Positions 34,658 through 43,675 of a stretch of DNA of 64,000 nt are shown here, piece by piece. A program made the position numbers and the translations under genes. The DNA is taken from the NCBI GenBank assembly GCA_002364755.1, contig DEZI01000021.1, forward strand, positions 124,001 through 188,000, read 5' to 3'. The notes beneath the pieces are model-generated. The model made no database searches, was not told the DNA's origin, and was given only the letters and a program-made list of their open reading frames with translations. The DNA is from Stenotrophomonas maltophilia. GTDB lineage: Bacteria > Pseudomonadota > Gammaproteobacteria > Xanthomonadales > Xanthomonadaceae. Position 1 is the stretch's first letter, and every line of letters begins with the position of its first letter.

Positions 34658-35047
34658 TTACTCGCCCTGGTACTGCTTCTCTTCCACCAGCGCCGAGCCG
34701 GCCACGCGGTTGATCTCGTTCTTCACCACGATGCGCTCGCCATTGGTGCCGTAGACACCGCGCGCCAGCTGGATGAACGCATCATCGAACACCTGCGCCG
34801 CTTCCTTGTCGCGCAGCTGGTCCTGGATATCCCACATGCGTTCGTTGATGGCCTTGAGCTGGATGCGCAGCGCGCCCAGCGCCGGTTGCGCCTGCAGCTG
34901 CTGCTGCAGCAACGGCAGCAGGCCGTCCAGTTCGGTGCGTACGTTGGCCAGCTTGGCGGCATCGTCGATGCGCTCGGCCTTGATCTCGAGGATGGTGATC
35001 TTGTCGATCAGCTCGCCGATTGATACCGGGGTCAGGATGGCGTCCAC
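34658..35047 (-). CDS. DUF6165 family protein
   Basis: A 129-residue soluble, mostly helical protein with N-terminus DAILTPVSIGELIDKITIL and a central ERMWDIQDQLRDKE block. I recognise it as the family called DUF6165, often found with cell-surface polysaccharide loci, though none is here. It starts with GTG at 35047, supported by AGGAG about 8 bases upstream. No function is established. Confidence 0.8.
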   Translation of the reverse strand: MDAILTPVSIGELIDKITILEIKAERIDDAAKLANVRTELDGLLPLLQQQLQAQPALGALRIQLKAINERMWDIQDQLRDKEAAQVFDDAFIQLARGVYGTNGERIVVKNEINRVAGSALVEEKQYQGE

Positions 35048-35216
35048 GCAGGGCTCCTTTCAACAGGGCGCCATGATACCCCGGCAACTGCACGAGTCCG
35101 TTCGCTTTACGTTGAATTTGCGCGAACGCTGCCGCTGCGCCATCGATCCGTTATGGCCCCGCCGCCGACACTGCCGTCCCGGCGGTGCGACCGCCTTGTA
35201 CAAGGAACACCACGCA

Positions 35217-35915
35217 GTGGACAGCAAGGGGATGAGCGCGGGCGTGACCGCACTGGTGGCCGGCCTGCTCGGCATCGGCAGCGCGCAGGCCCAGGTGCAG
35301 GCCAGCGGCAACATGGCGGTGACCAGCGATTACGTGTGGCGCGGCAGCTCGCAGGCCGGTGGCGACCCGGCGGTGCAGGCCGGGGCGAAGCTGGCGCTAC
35401 CTTCGGGCCTGTATGCCAGCGTGTGGGGGTCGAACGTGTCGTTCACGCCGGACATCGGTGCGCGCAGTGAATTCGATCTGGTGGCCGGCTGGTCCGGTGC
35501 CGTGGCGCGGGATTGGAGCCTGGATGCCAACGTCACCCGCTACCTGTACCCGGGCACCGGGCGCACGCTGGACTGGACCGAACTCGGCGCCACCCTCAGC
35601 TGGAAGCAGCGGGCGTGGCTGCAGCTGGCCCATTCCAGCGATGCGCTGGCAGGCGGCCATCGTGGCACCTATGCGCAGCTGGGCGGACGCCTGCCGTTGA
35701 ACGACCGCTTCCGCCTGGAAGCGGCGGTCGGCCACTACTGGCTGGCCGACGCCCAGGGCCCGGACTACCTGCATGGCCAGCTCAGCGCCGTCGCCACACT
35801 GGCACCGGCGTGGGAACTGCGTGCCACCGTGCACGACACCGACAATGCCGCGCGCCGGCTGTTCCCCGGCAATGCCGGCGGGCGCTGGGAGCTGGCCCTG
35901 CAGGGCAGTTTCTAG
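35217..35915 (+). CDS. TorF-family putative porin
   Basis: A 232-residue outer-membrane barrel protein of the TIGR02001/TorF family. The signal peptide ends GSAQAQ. The mature start has the hallmark NMAVTSDYVWRGSSQ, and the C-terminus WELALQGSF ends in Phe for outer-membrane assembly. It starts with GTG at 35217 (AAGGAAC upstream); ATG 35232 is the alternative and would leave a shorter signal peptide. Its last 4 bases overlap the convergent MFS gene end. Confidence 0.85.
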   Translation: MDSKGMSAGVTALVAGLLGIGSAQAQVQASGNMAVTSDYVWRGSSQAGGDPAVQAGAKLALPSGLYASVWGSNVSFTPDIGARSEFDLVAGWSGAVARDWSLDANVTRYLYPGTGRTLDWTELGATLSWKQRAWLQLAHSSDALAGGHRGTYAQLGGRLPLNDRFRLEAAVGHYWLADAQGPDYLHGQLSAVATLAPAWELRATVHDTDNAARRLFPGNAGGRWELALQGSF

Positions 35916-37105
35916 CGGGCCATCGCTGCCTGGCGCGCACGCCACGCGCCGGGCAGCCACAGCAGCAGGGCGAGCACGGCCACCGCCGCGCCGGCCACGC
36001 ACACGCCGGTCCAGCCGAAGTGCTGGTAGACCTGCGCCGACAGCAGCGATCCCAGCGAACCGCCGATGAAGTAGCCGGTCATGTAGCCAGCGTTGAGCCG
36101 GTTGCGTGCGTCCGGCTGCAGCGCGTAGATCAGGTTCTGGTTGCTGACGTGCAGCAGCTGCGCGGCCAGGTCCAGTACCACCACGCCCACCAGCAGCGCC
36201 AGCAGCGAGTGCGCCGACAGGCCCAGCGGCAGCCACGACAGCAGCAGCATCACCAGTGCGATGGCGGTCGCGCGGCCGGTCTGCCCACGGTCGGACATGC
36301 GCCCGGCCAGCCCCGCCGCCAAGGTGCCGGCGGCACCGACCAGGCCGAACAGGCCGATGGTGGCATCGCTGTATTCGTACGGCGGCTGTGCCAGCAGGAA
36401 TGCCAGCGGGGTCCAGAAGATGGCGAACATGGCGAAGCTGCACGCGCCCAGCAGGGTGCGCTGGCGCAGCACCGGTTCCTGCACGAACAGGGTGCCGATC
36501 GAGCGCAGCAGGGCGAAATAGCCCAGGCCGGCGGTGTGGTGGAAGCGCGGCAGCCCGCGCTGCAGCGCCAGTGCGGTCAGCACCAGCACGGCGGCGGCGA
36601 TGGCATAGACCAGGCGCCAGTCGTCCAGGCTGGACAGAAGGCCGGCCACGGTGCGTGCCAGCAGGATGCCCAGCAGCAACCCGCTCATCAGCGTGCCGAC
36701 CACGCGGCCGCGATGCTCCGGCGCGGCCAGGGTCGCGGCGAACGGTACCAGCACCTGCGCCACCACCGAGAACAACCCGGTGATGGCCGTGCCCACCAGC
36801 AGCCAGGCCAGCGACGGCGCACAGGCACTGATGACCAGGCCACTGGCCGAGAGCAGGCTCATCACCACGATCAGGCGGCGGCGCTCGAACAGGTCACCCA
36901 GCGGCACCAGCAGGATCAGCCCGGCGGCGTAGCTCAGCTGGGCAGCGGTCACCACCATTCCGATCTGGCCGAACGGCACGCCGAACGCATCGGCGATGGT
37001 GTGCAGCAGTGGCTGCGCGTAGTAATTGCTGGCCACCGCCACGCCGGTGGCAACCGACATCAGCAGCACCTGCCAGCGGTGCAGGGGAGGGAGGGAAAGG
37101 CTCAC
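35912..37105 (-). CDS. MFS transporter (drug/arabinose efflux type)
   Basis: A 397-residue major facilitator with 12 membrane segments and MFS motif A-like GDLFERRRLIVVMS after helix 2. NYYAQPLLHTIADAFGV near the start and ALQPDARNRLNAGYMTGYF late in the protein are typical of YgaY-like exporters. It starts with GTG at 37105. A LysR-type gene is divergent across 112 bases that hold two palindromes, so the transporter is very likely the regulator's target. The substrate is unknown. Confidence 0.88.
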   Translation of the reverse strand: MSLSLPPLHRWQVLLMSVATGVAVASNYYAQPLLHTIADAFGVPFGQIGMVVTAAQLSYAAGLILLVPLGDLFERRRLIVVMSLLSASGLVISACAPSLAWLLVGTAITGLFSVVAQVLVPFAATLAAPEHRGRVVGTLMSGLLLGILLARTVAGLLSSLDDWRLVYAIAAAVLVLTALALQRGLPRFHHTAGLGYFALLRSIGTLFVQEPVLRQRTLLGACSFAMFAIFWTPLAFLLAQPPYEYSDATIGLFGLVGAAGTLAAGLAGRMSDRGQTGRATAIALVMLLLSWLPLGLSAHSLLALLVGVVVLDLAAQLLHVSNQNLIYALQPDARNRLNAGYMTGYFIGGSLGSLLSAQVYQHFGWTGVCVAGAAVAVLALLLWLPGAWRARQAAMAR

Positions 37106-37149
37106 GGGGCATTCCAGAACGTGGGGCGCACAGTGTCCTCCTGCTACAT

Positions 37150-37198
37150 TGATGATGGAAATGAATCATCATCATCCTTGGCATCTGAAATTCAGATG
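37150..37198. promoter_or_regulatory. Two palindromes in the MFS/LysR divergent region (operator candidates)
   Basis: TGATGAT-N8-ATCATCA (37150-37171) and CATCTGAA-A-TTCAGATG (37182-37198, perfect) lie in the 112-base spacer. The first fits the LysR-type spacing of a T-N11-A core. The second sits 19 bases before the LysR start and could serve autoregulation. Confidence 0.55.
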
Positions 37199-37217
37199 GT
37201 CGACAGGGGCAGCCCGC

Positions 37218-38105
37218 ATGAAGCTCACGCAGCTCGAATTTGCCGTGGCCCTGGCCGAAGAGGGCAACTTCACCCGTGCCGCCGCGCGCTGCCATGTGGT
37301 GCAGTCGGCGCTGAGCCACCAGATCGCGCACCTGGAAGCGGAACTGGGTGCGCCGCTGTTCGAACGCCTGCCGCGGCAGGTGCGGATCACGCCAGCCGGC
37401 GAGGCGCTGCTGGTGCATGCACGGCAGGTGCTGGCCAGCTTGCGCCACCTGCGCGCCGACGTGGCGGCGGTGACCGGCGAGGTGCGCGGCACCCTGGCGA
37501 TCGGGCAGATCTCCTCGCTCACCGACATCGACGTGGTGGCCATCCTCGCCACCTTCCGCCAGGCCTACCCGCAGGTGGAATTCCAGCTGCGCGTGGACAA
37601 GAGCGAAACCCTGATCGCGCAGGTGCAGGCGCGTGAACTGGATGTCGCCTTGGTCGGGCTGGCACCGTCGGCCAGCCTGGATGGCGTCTGCCACCAGATG
37701 CTGCAGGAAGAGGATCTGGTGGCGGTGGTGGCGCCGACGCATCGGCTGGCCGGGCAGGCGCGCTTGCCGCTGGCCCTGCTGCAGGACGAGGCGCTGGTGG
37801 ACTTCGCGCGCGGTACCGGCGCGCGCCGGCAGACCGACGATGCATTCGCCGCGGCCGGCCTGCCGCACCAGGTGCGTTTCGAGGTCAACCAGATGGAGCT
37901 GATCGAGCGCTTCGTCCGCCATGGGCTGGCGGTGGGCATCGTGCCGGTGCTGATCGCGCAGGGGTTCGAGGGGATGGTGCAGATACCGCTGCAGCCCACC
38001 CCGACCCGGCGCGTGCACCTGGCCTGGCAACGCCTGCCCACGCCGGCGGCGCGGGCCTTCGTCGAGGCCGTGCTCAGCCGCGCACGCGCAGGCTCAGGCC
38101 CTTGA
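37218..38105 (+). CDS. LysR-family transcriptional regulator
   Basis: A 295-residue LysR-type regulator. The N-terminal winged HTH (1-60) has FAVALAEEGNFTRAAARCHV and QSALSHQIAHLEAELGAPLF. The effector domain (about 90-290) begins TLAIGQISSLTDIDVV. The effector is unknown. The ATG at 37218 starts exactly at the HTH. It is divergent from an MFS exporter gene with palindromes between, the usual LysR arrangement. Its 3' end overlaps the convergent DUF1456 gene by 32 bases. Confidence 0.92.
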   Translation: MKLTQLEFAVALAEEGNFTRAAARCHVVQSALSHQIAHLEAELGAPLFERLPRQVRITPAGEALLVHARQVLASLRHLRADVAAVTGEVRGTLAIGQISSLTDIDVVAILATFRQAYPQVEFQLRVDKSETLIAQVQARELDVALVGLAPSASLDGVCHQMLQEEDLVAVVAPTHRLAGQARLPLALLQDEALVDFARGTGARRQTDDAFAAAGLPHQVRFEVNQMELIERFVRHGLAVGIVPVLIAQGFEGMVQIPLQPTPTRRVHLAWQRLPTPAARAFVEAVLSRARAGSGP

Positions 38106-38541
38106 GGAAGTTGCGCAGCATCTGGTCCAGGCAGCGCCGGTAATTGGTGTGGCCGGGCTGGCGGAACAGCGCGCCGAGCTCGGACTTGGACACCCTGAAG
38201 CCGACGCTGGCGAAGATCTCCATCAGGTCCACGTCGCGCAGCTGGAAGGCCACGCGCAGCTTCTTCAGCACCAGGTTGTTGTCGATGCGGGTCTCCACCG
38301 CGCGCAGCGGCTGGCTCTCGTCGCGACCCCGCAGGTGCACGATCAGCCCATCCAGGAAGTGCGCCAGCGCGCCGTCGTTCATCGCTTCGAAGCCGGCCTC
38401 GTCGTCGCGCCGCAGCCAGGCCCTGACCTGCTCGGTATCGACCACGAAGGCGGGGTCGGCCATCTGGCACAGGGTCACCACGTGGTGGTCGCCCAGGTCC
38501 AGCGCGTAGCGCACGCTGCGCAGTACATCATTGTTGATCAT
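38074..38541 (-). CDS. DUF1456 (YehS-like) protein
   Basis: A 155-residue soluble protein made of two repeated DUF1456 modules: MINNDVLRSVRYALDLGDHH at the start and a second TRIDNNLVLKKLRVAFQLRD at about 80. This is the YehS layout. The function is unknown. ATG 38541 is where the first module begins. The last 32 bases of the gene overlap the end of the LysR gene on the other strand. Confidence 0.88.
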   Translation of the reverse strand: MINNDVLRSVRYALDLGDHHVVTLCQMADPAFVVDTEQVRAWLRRDDEAGFEAMNDGALAHFLDGLIVHLRGRDESQPLRAVETRIDNNLVLKKLRVAFQLRDVDLMEIFASVGFRVSKSELGALFRQPGHTNYRRCLDQMLRNFLKGLSLRVRG

Positions 38542-38625
38542 GGCCCATTGTACCGGCCCGGCGTGTGTCACCGGACTGTCATCCCGTCGTAGCAAAGTGT
38601 GCGCACTTCCGCTGAGACTTCGCCG

Positions 38626-39123
38626 ATGCGCCGGTTCCTTCTGTCCGCCCTGCTGGTCGCCAGCAGCTTTGCCGCCACCGCCCAGGACCGCTTCGTGCCG
38701 GTCGAACAGCGCCTCAACGCGGCCCAGCTGGCCGAAGTGGGGCTGAGCCCGGCACAGCTGCAGGCACTGAACCGGGTGCTGCGCGAGGCGGAAAGCGCAG
38801 CGCCGGCGGCCGTGGCAGCCCAGCCGGCGGCAGCGCTGCCTGCAGCACCCTCGCCAGCCAACGTGCCGGCCCCGGCCGCCATGCACCTGGGCCTGGAAGA
38901 AGGCCCGGTCACGGCACGGGTGGTGGGCGATGTCGCCGGCTGGGAGCCGGGCACCGTCTTCACCCTCGACAATGGCCAGCAGTGGCAGGTGATGAAGGGC
39001 CAGATGAAGCTGCGCAAGACCCTGCAGGCGCCGCAGATCGAAGTGATTCCGGGCATTGCCGGGCGCTGGTTCCTGCAGGTGGACGAAGACCTGCCCAAGG
39101 CACGGGTGTTCCGCCTGCGCTGA
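38626..39123 (+). CDS. Exported protein of unknown function
   Basis: A 165-residue protein with a signal peptide (MRRFLLSALLVASSFAATA). It continues with a helical segment (LNAAQLAEVGLSPAQLQALN), an Ala/Pro-rich linker (about 55-85) and a C-terminal beta-rich domain with GDVAGWEPGTVFTLDNGQQW and WFLQVDEDLPKARVFRL. I recognise no named family. It is probably periplasmic. ATG 38626 begins the signal peptide. The neighbours give no functional clue. Confidence 0.65.
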   Translation: MRRFLLSALLVASSFAATAQDRFVPVEQRLNAAQLAEVGLSPAQLQALNRVLREAESAAPAAVAAQPAAALPAAPSPANVPAPAAMHLGLEEGPVTARVVGDVAGWEPGTVFTLDNGQQWQVMKGQMKLRKTLQAPQIEVIPGIAGRWFLQVDEDLPKARVFRLR

Positions 39124-39143
39124 ACCCTGCCGGGGCCCGTGCC

Positions 39144-39184
39144 GGGGTCGGATCCCCTTGCCGCAGGCAAAGGGCTCTGACCCC
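39144..39184. repeat. Palindromic intergenic repeat, copy 2
   Basis: A 41-base palindrome beginning GGGGTCGGATCCCCTT and ending GGGCTCTGACCCC. It is an inverted copy of the element at 10729-10767 with a different loop (GCCGCAGGC). Confidence 0.75.
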
Positions 39185-39283
39185 AGCAAGGCCCCCAGCC
39201 CGGCGAACCCGGCCTGATCGGGCAACGCAGGCACCGGCCGACGGTGCCAGAATGGGGGTCTGGTTCCCCACGGAGTTGTCTGC

Positions 39284-40036
39284 ATGACCCGCACCGTCCT
39301 GATTACCGGCGCCACCTCCGGCTTCGGCGCCGCCGCCGTCCATCGCTTCGCCCAGGCCGGCTGGAAAGTGATCGCCACCGGCCGTCGTGGCGAGCGCCTG
39401 CAGCCGCTGGTCGACCGCTATGGCAAGGACGTGGTGCACGCCGCCGTGTTCGACGTGCGCGACCCGGTGGCGATGGAAGCCGCGCTGCTGGCGCTGCCGC
39501 CGGCCTTCGGTGACATCGACCTGCTGGTGAACAACGCCGGCCTGGCCCAGGGCACCGCGCCAGCGCAGAGCGCCAAGCTGTCGGACTGGACCACCATGAT
39601 CGACACCAACATCACCGCCCTGGTGACCCTGACCCATCGCCTGCTGCCGCTGCTGGTCGAGCGCAAGGGCGCGATCATCAACATCTCCTCGGTGGCCGGC
39701 GTGTACCCGTACCCGGGCGGCAACGCCTACGGCGGCACCAAGGCCTTCGTCAGCCAGTTCTCGCTGGGCCTGCGTTCGGACCTGCACGGCACCGGCGTGC
39801 GCGTGACCACGATCGAGCCGGGCATGGCCGAAACCGAATTCACCGTGGTCCGTACCCACGGCGACCAGGCTGCCTCGGACAAGCTCTACACCGGCGCCAA
39901 CCCGATGACCGCCGAAGACATCGCCGAGCAGATCTTCTGGGTGGCCACGCTGCCGCCGCACCTGAACATCAATCGCCTCGAACTGATGCCGGTGAGCCAG
40001 TCGTTCGCCGGTTTCCAGGTCGCCCGCGAAGGCTGA
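39284..40036 (+). CDS. ydfG: SDR-family NADP-dependent 3-hydroxy acid dehydrogenase (YdfG)
   Basis: A 250-residue short-chain dehydrogenase. The Rossmann motif is TGATSGFG (8-15), the structural motif is NNAG, the catalytic Ser is in IINISSVAG, and the Tyr-x-x-x-Lys is YGGTK. The C-terminal GMAETEF and LNINRLELMPVSQSFAGF match YdfG, which oxidises L-allo-threonine and serine and reduces malonic semialdehyde. It is cytosolic and monocistronic. GTAG repeats follow. Confidence 0.88.
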   Translation: MTRTVLITGATSGFGAAAVHRFAQAGWKVIATGRRGERLQPLVDRYGKDVVHAAVFDVRDPVAMEAALLALPPAFGDIDLLVNNAGLAQGTAPAQSAKLSDWTTMIDTNITALVTLTHRLLPLLVERKGAIINISSVAGVYPYPGGNAYGGTKAFVSQFSLGLRSDLHGTGVRVTTIEPGMAETEFTVVRTHGDQAASDKLYTGANPMTAEDIAEQIFWVATLPPHLNINRLELMPVSQSFAGFQVAREG

Positions 40037-40055
40037 CCGGGGTCGTAGCGTTTTT

Positions 40056-40114
40056 GTAGAGTCGAGCCATGTTCGGCTCCTTTCAGCGGCAGCCGAGCAT
40101 GGGCTCGGCTCTAC
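40056..40114. repeat. SMAG (GTAG) inverted pair
   Basis: GTAGAGTCGAGCCATGTTCG at 40056 faces a complementary unit ending GGCTCTAC at 40114. The pair sits between the convergent ydfG and SPOR-protein genes. Confidence 0.85.
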
Positions 40115-40120
40115 AGAAGC

Positions 40121-40149
40121 ACAAAAAATAGCCGGGCAATGCCCGGCTA
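40121..40149 (-). terminator. Intrinsic terminator of the argS-SPOR transcription unit
   Basis: TAGCCGGGC (40129-40137) pairs with GCCCGGCTA (40141-40149) over 3 bases, followed on the minus strand by six T (40128-40123). It lies about 22 bases past the SPOR-protein stop. Confidence 0.88.
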
Positions 40150-40171
40150 TTTCATGCACATCCGCAACGGT

Positions 40172-41062
40172 TTACTGCGCCTTGATCGCCATCGCCTGCA
40201 GCCCGGTGCCATCCAGCTTCTGCTTGGCTTCGGACAACTCGCCGGCACTGCCGTAGGGCCCCATGCGCACGCGGTACACGGTCTTGCCGTTGATCTGCGC
40301 CGATTCCACCCGCGCGGCCAGGCCCATCATTGCCAGCTTGGCCTTGGTCGCCTCGGCATCGCCGGACGCACCGAAGGCGCCGGCCTGCAGGATGTAGCGC
40401 GTGTTGTCAGGCGCTGCAGCCGGTGCCGCGGCAGCCGCCTGCGCAGCCTCCGCACGCGCGGCCGGCGTAGTCGCCGCCGTGCTGGTGGCCGCCGGTGCCG
40501 CCGTCGAAGCAGGCGGCGTGGCTGCCGCCGGGCGTTCGCTCAGCGGTGTCGGCAGCGGCCGTGCCGTGCTGGTGGCCGGGGTGGTGCTGGCCACGCTGGG
40601 GGTCGCCGCCGGTGCAGCAGCCGCAGCCGCCGGAACCGGCTTGCCTTCCAGGGCCGCCTGCGCGCGCTGCGCCTCGGCCTTGGCCCGGCGCAGTTCCTCG
40701 GCACGCGTGCTGGCGGCCAGTTCGGCGTCGGACATCTCGACTTCCTTGCCCGGCAGCAGGGTGTAGAAGTCGTACTGGGTGGCCGCCGGCTTGGCCGGTT
40801 CAGCGGGCTTCGGCGTGGCCGGTACTTCCGTTGGCTGGCTGCCGACATCGCTGTCGGCATCGGCAACCGGGGCCGGCTGCGCGTTCGGATTCGGCTGCGG
40901 GCCGGCGCGCAGGAAGCCATCACCTTCGCCCTTGAACAGGTTCGGCGCCGCCAGGAACACCACCGCGGCAATGGCCACACCAGCGACCAGCCACACCCAT
41001 CCCGGGGTGCCCTGGCTGCTGCTGTTGCGTCGTGCCTGGCTTTTGCCGCGTCGTGCTGCCAT
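40172..41062 (-). CDS. SPOR-domain (FtsN-like) cell-envelope protein
   Basis: A 296-residue protein. A short basic cytoplasmic tail (MAARRGKSQARR) is followed by one membrane segment (GWVWLVAGVAIAAVVFLA) and a long Ala/Pro-rich periplasmic stalk. The C-terminal SPOR domain (about 222-296) contains RYILQAGAFGASGDAEATKA and VYRVRMGPYGS. SPOR domains bind denuded septal peptidoglycan. The layout and the position just downstream of argS match FtsN-like proteins of gamma-proteobacteria. It ends 22 bases before a terminator. Confidence 0.87.
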   Translation of the reverse strand: MAARRGKSQARRNSSSQGTPGWVWLVAGVAIAAVVFLAAPNLFKGEGDGFLRAGPQPNPNAQPAPVADADSDVGSQPTEVPATPKPAEPAKPAATQYDFYTLLPGKEVEMSDAELAASTRAEELRRAKAEAQRAQAALEGKPVPAAAAAAPAATPSVASTTPATSTARPLPTPLSERPAAATPPASTAAPAATSTAATTPAARAEAAQAAAAAPAAAPDNTRYILQAGAFGASGDAEATKAKLAMMGLAARVESAQINGKTVYRVRMGPYGSAGELSEAKQKLDGTGLQAMAIKAQ

Positions 41063-41083
41063 GTGTACTGCGTCTCCTGAAAC

Positions 41084-42772
41084 TTACATTTTTTCCGGGG
41101 CGCTGACGCCCAGGAGGTCGAGGCCATTGGCCAGTACCTGGCGCGCGGCGCAGGCCAGGGTCAGCTTGGCATTGCGGTCCGTGGCATCGTCCACCAGCAC
41201 CGGCGTCCCGTGATACCACGTGTGGAAGGCGTGCGCCAATTCACGCAGGTACTGCGCCACCAGGTGCGGTTCCAGCGCCACGCCAGCCGCTTCGACCACT
41301 TCCGGGTACCGCGAGATTTCGTTCATCAGCAGCAGCGAGGCGTCGTCGGCCAGGCGGCCGAGGTTGCCCAGCCCGTTGCCCTGGTCGTACACCAGGCCCT
41401 TCTCCTGCGCCTGCCGCAACAGGCTGCAGACGCGGGCGTGCGCGTACTGCACGTAGAACACTGGGTTGTCGTTGCTCTGCTGGCGGGCCAGGTCGATGTC
41501 GAAGGTCAGCTGCGAATCGGGCTTGCGCGCGATCAGGAACCAGCGGGTGGCATCGCGCCCGGCTTCCTCGATCAGGTCGCGCAGGGTGAAGTAGCTGCCG
41601 GCACGCTTGGACAGCTTCACTTCCTCGCCGCCGCGCATGACGGTGACCATCTGGTGCAGCACGTATTCCGGCCAGCCCTGCGGGATGCCCACTTCCATCG
41701 CCTGCAGGCCGGCGCGCACGCGGGCCAGCGAACCGTGGTGGTCGGCGCCCAGCTCGGTGATCGCGCGCTCGTAGCCGCGCTGCCACTTGGACAGGTGGTA
41801 GGCCACGTCCGGCACGAAGTAGGTGAAGGTGCCGTCGGACTTGCGCATCACGCGGTCCTTGTCGTCACCGAAGTCGGTGCTGCGCAGCCACAGCGCGCCG
41901 CCTTCCTCGTACGTGTGGCCCGAGGCCTGCAGCTTGGCAACCGCTTCGGCCACCTTGCCATCGGCGTACAGCGAGCTTTCCAGGAAGTAGATGTCGAAGT
42001 CGACGCCGAACGCGGCCAGGTCCAGGTTCTGCTCGTTGCGCAGGTAGGCCACGGCGAAGCGGCGGATCGCGGTCATGTCGTCCGGATCCTTGGCGCCCAC
42101 CACCATGGTGCCTTCCAGGTCGACGCTGGCGCCGGCCAGGTAGGCACGGGCGACGTCGGCGATGTACTCACCGCGATAGCCGCCTTCCGGCCAGCCGTCC
42201 TGGTCCGGGGCGATGCCCTTGATGCGTGCCTGCACCGACAGCGCCAGGTTCTCGATCTGTACGCCGGCGTCGTTGTAGTAGAACTCGCGCTTGGCGTTCC
42301 AGCCGTTGGCATCGAGCACGCGCGCCACGCAGTCGCCGATCGCCGCCGCGCGGCCATGGCCGACATGCAGCGGACCGGTCGGATTGGCCGACACGTATTC
42401 CACGCCCACCGTGCGGCCATTACCGGACAGGTTGCGGCCGTAGTCGTGGGCTTCCTTGATGACCGAGGCGGCTTCGCGCTGGTACGCGGCCGGGGCCAGG
42501 TGGAAGTTGATGAAGCCAGGGCCGGCGATCTCGACCTTGCTGACGTCCTCGCTGCGCGGCAGCGCGTCGACCAGCGCCTGGGCCAGTGCGCGCGGGTTGC
42601 TGCGCGCGGCCTTGGCCAGCAGCATGGCGGCATTGGTGGCGAAGTCGCCGTGGTCGCGGGTCTTCGGGCGCTCGACCACGAAGTCCGGCGGCAGGGAGTC
42701 GGCGGGCAGGGTGCCATTGGCGCGCAAGGCTTCGATGCCTTGGCTGATCAGGGCGCGGAGGAGATTTTTCAC
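41084..42772 (-). CDS. argS: Arginine-tRNA ligase
   Basis: A 562-residue class I synthetase charging tRNA-Arg. An N-terminal Add-1 domain (about 1-90) precedes the HIGH-type motif in SANPTGPLHVGHGRAAAIGD. The KMSKS loop equivalent is VKLSKRAGSYFTL, and the C-terminal DALR anticodon-binding domain ends LGVSAPEKM. It starts with GTG (GTGAAAAATCTC) at 42772, where homology begins; the upstream frame is non-coding. The SPOR-protein gene follows after 21 bases. Confidence 0.95.
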   Translation of the reverse strand: MKNLLRALISQGIEALRANGTLPADSLPPDFVVERPKTRDHGDFATNAAMLLAKAARSNPRALAQALVDALPRSEDVSKVEIAGPGFINFHLAPAAYQREAASVIKEAHDYGRNLSGNGRTVGVEYVSANPTGPLHVGHGRAAAIGDCVARVLDANGWNAKREFYYNDAGVQIENLALSVQARIKGIAPDQDGWPEGGYRGEYIADVARAYLAGASVDLEGTMVVGAKDPDDMTAIRRFAVAYLRNEQNLDLAAFGVDFDIYFLESSLYADGKVAEAVAKLQASGHTYEEGGALWLRSTDFGDDKDRVMRKSDGTFTYFVPDVAYHLSKWQRGYERAITELGADHHGSLARVRAGLQAMEVGIPQGWPEYVLHQMVTVMRGGEEVKLSKRAGSYFTLRDLIEEAGRDATRWFLIARKPDSQLTFDIDLARQQSNDNPVFYVQYAHARVCSLLRQAQEKGLVYDQGNGLGNLGRLADDASLLLMNEISRYPEVVEAAGVALEPHLVAQYLRELAHAFHTWYHGTPVLVDDATDRNAKLTLACAARQVLANGLDLLGVSAPEKM

Positions 42773-42900
42773 GAGGCCTGCTGTGAGAATGAGCGGCGGA
42801 ATCGCCCATTTTAGCGCAGATGCCGGCGCGTACGCTGACCGAGGCCTGCCCATGTGAACGCGCGCGACCTCCGGCGGTCGGGCGCGCGGGGCCAGCGGGC

Positions 42901-43605
42901 TCAGCCGAACAGGCGCGGCTGGTGCTGCGGCAGCAGACCCCGTTCAGCAAATGAAACCGGCCGCCCCTCGCCAATGACGAAGTGGTCCAGCAGGCGGATG
43001 TCGACCAGCGCCAGGGCCTGCTGCAGTTCCTCGGTGATCCGCGCATCGGCCCCGGACGGCTCCGGGTCGCCCGAGGGGTGGTTGTGGCTGAGGATCACCG
43101 CTGCCGCGTTGTGCAGCAGGGCCCGCCGGACCACCTCGCGGGGGTAGACCGGGGCAGTGTTGATGGTGCCGGCGAACAGCTCCTCGCAGGCGATCAGGCG
43201 GTGCCGGTTGTCCAGAAAGAGGACCAGGAACAGTTCGCGCGCCTGGCCGCGCAGCCGGTGCTGCAGATAGCGGCCGACTGCCAGCGGGTTGTCGCCCACG
43301 CTTTCGCCCTGCGCCAGTTCGGCAGCCAGGTAGCGGTGGGCCAGCTCCAGGCCCGCGACCAGCGTGCAGCTGCGCGCCGGCCCCAAGCCGGGCAGGCGGG
43401 CCAGCTTGGCGGCCGGGCGGTCCAGCAGTACCCGCAATGGGCCGTGGCTGCCGAGCAGGTCGCGCGCGGTCTGCACCGCATCGCGGCCGCCGAAGCCGGA
43501 GCCCAGGAACAGGGCCAGCAGTTCGGCATCGGACAGGGCGGTCGGCCCGCGCGTCAGCAGCTTCTCGCGGGGGCGTTCCTCGGGTGGCCAGTCGTGGATG
43601 GACAT
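42901..43605 (-). CDS. radC: RadC-family JAMM/MPN-domain protein
   Basis: A 234-residue protein. The N-terminal helix-hairpin-helix-like part starts at LLTRGPTALSDAELLALFLG. The C-terminal JAMM domain has the zinc motif SHNHPSGDPEPSGAD. The early link of radC to DNA repair was later traced to recG, so its function is open. ATG 43605 begins the conserved IHDWPPEERPREKLL. It stands 128 bases from argS on the same strand. Confidence 0.92.
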   Translation of the reverse strand: MSIHDWPPEERPREKLLTRGPTALSDAELLALFLGSGFGGRDAVQTARDLLGSHGPLRVLLDRPAAKLARLPGLGPARSCTLVAGLELAHRYLAAELAQGESVGDNPLAVGRYLQHRLRGQARELFLVLFLDNRHRLIACEELFAGTINTAPVYPREVVRRALLHNAAAVILSHNHPSGDPEPSGADARITEELQQALALVDIRLLDHFVIGEGRPVSFAERGLLPQHQPRLFG

Positions 43606-43675
43606 GGCTGCATGGTCGCTGCCGCGGCGTCCGCCAGCCATCGGCATTTGCCGCCCGCGATGGTCGGCCGATCCC

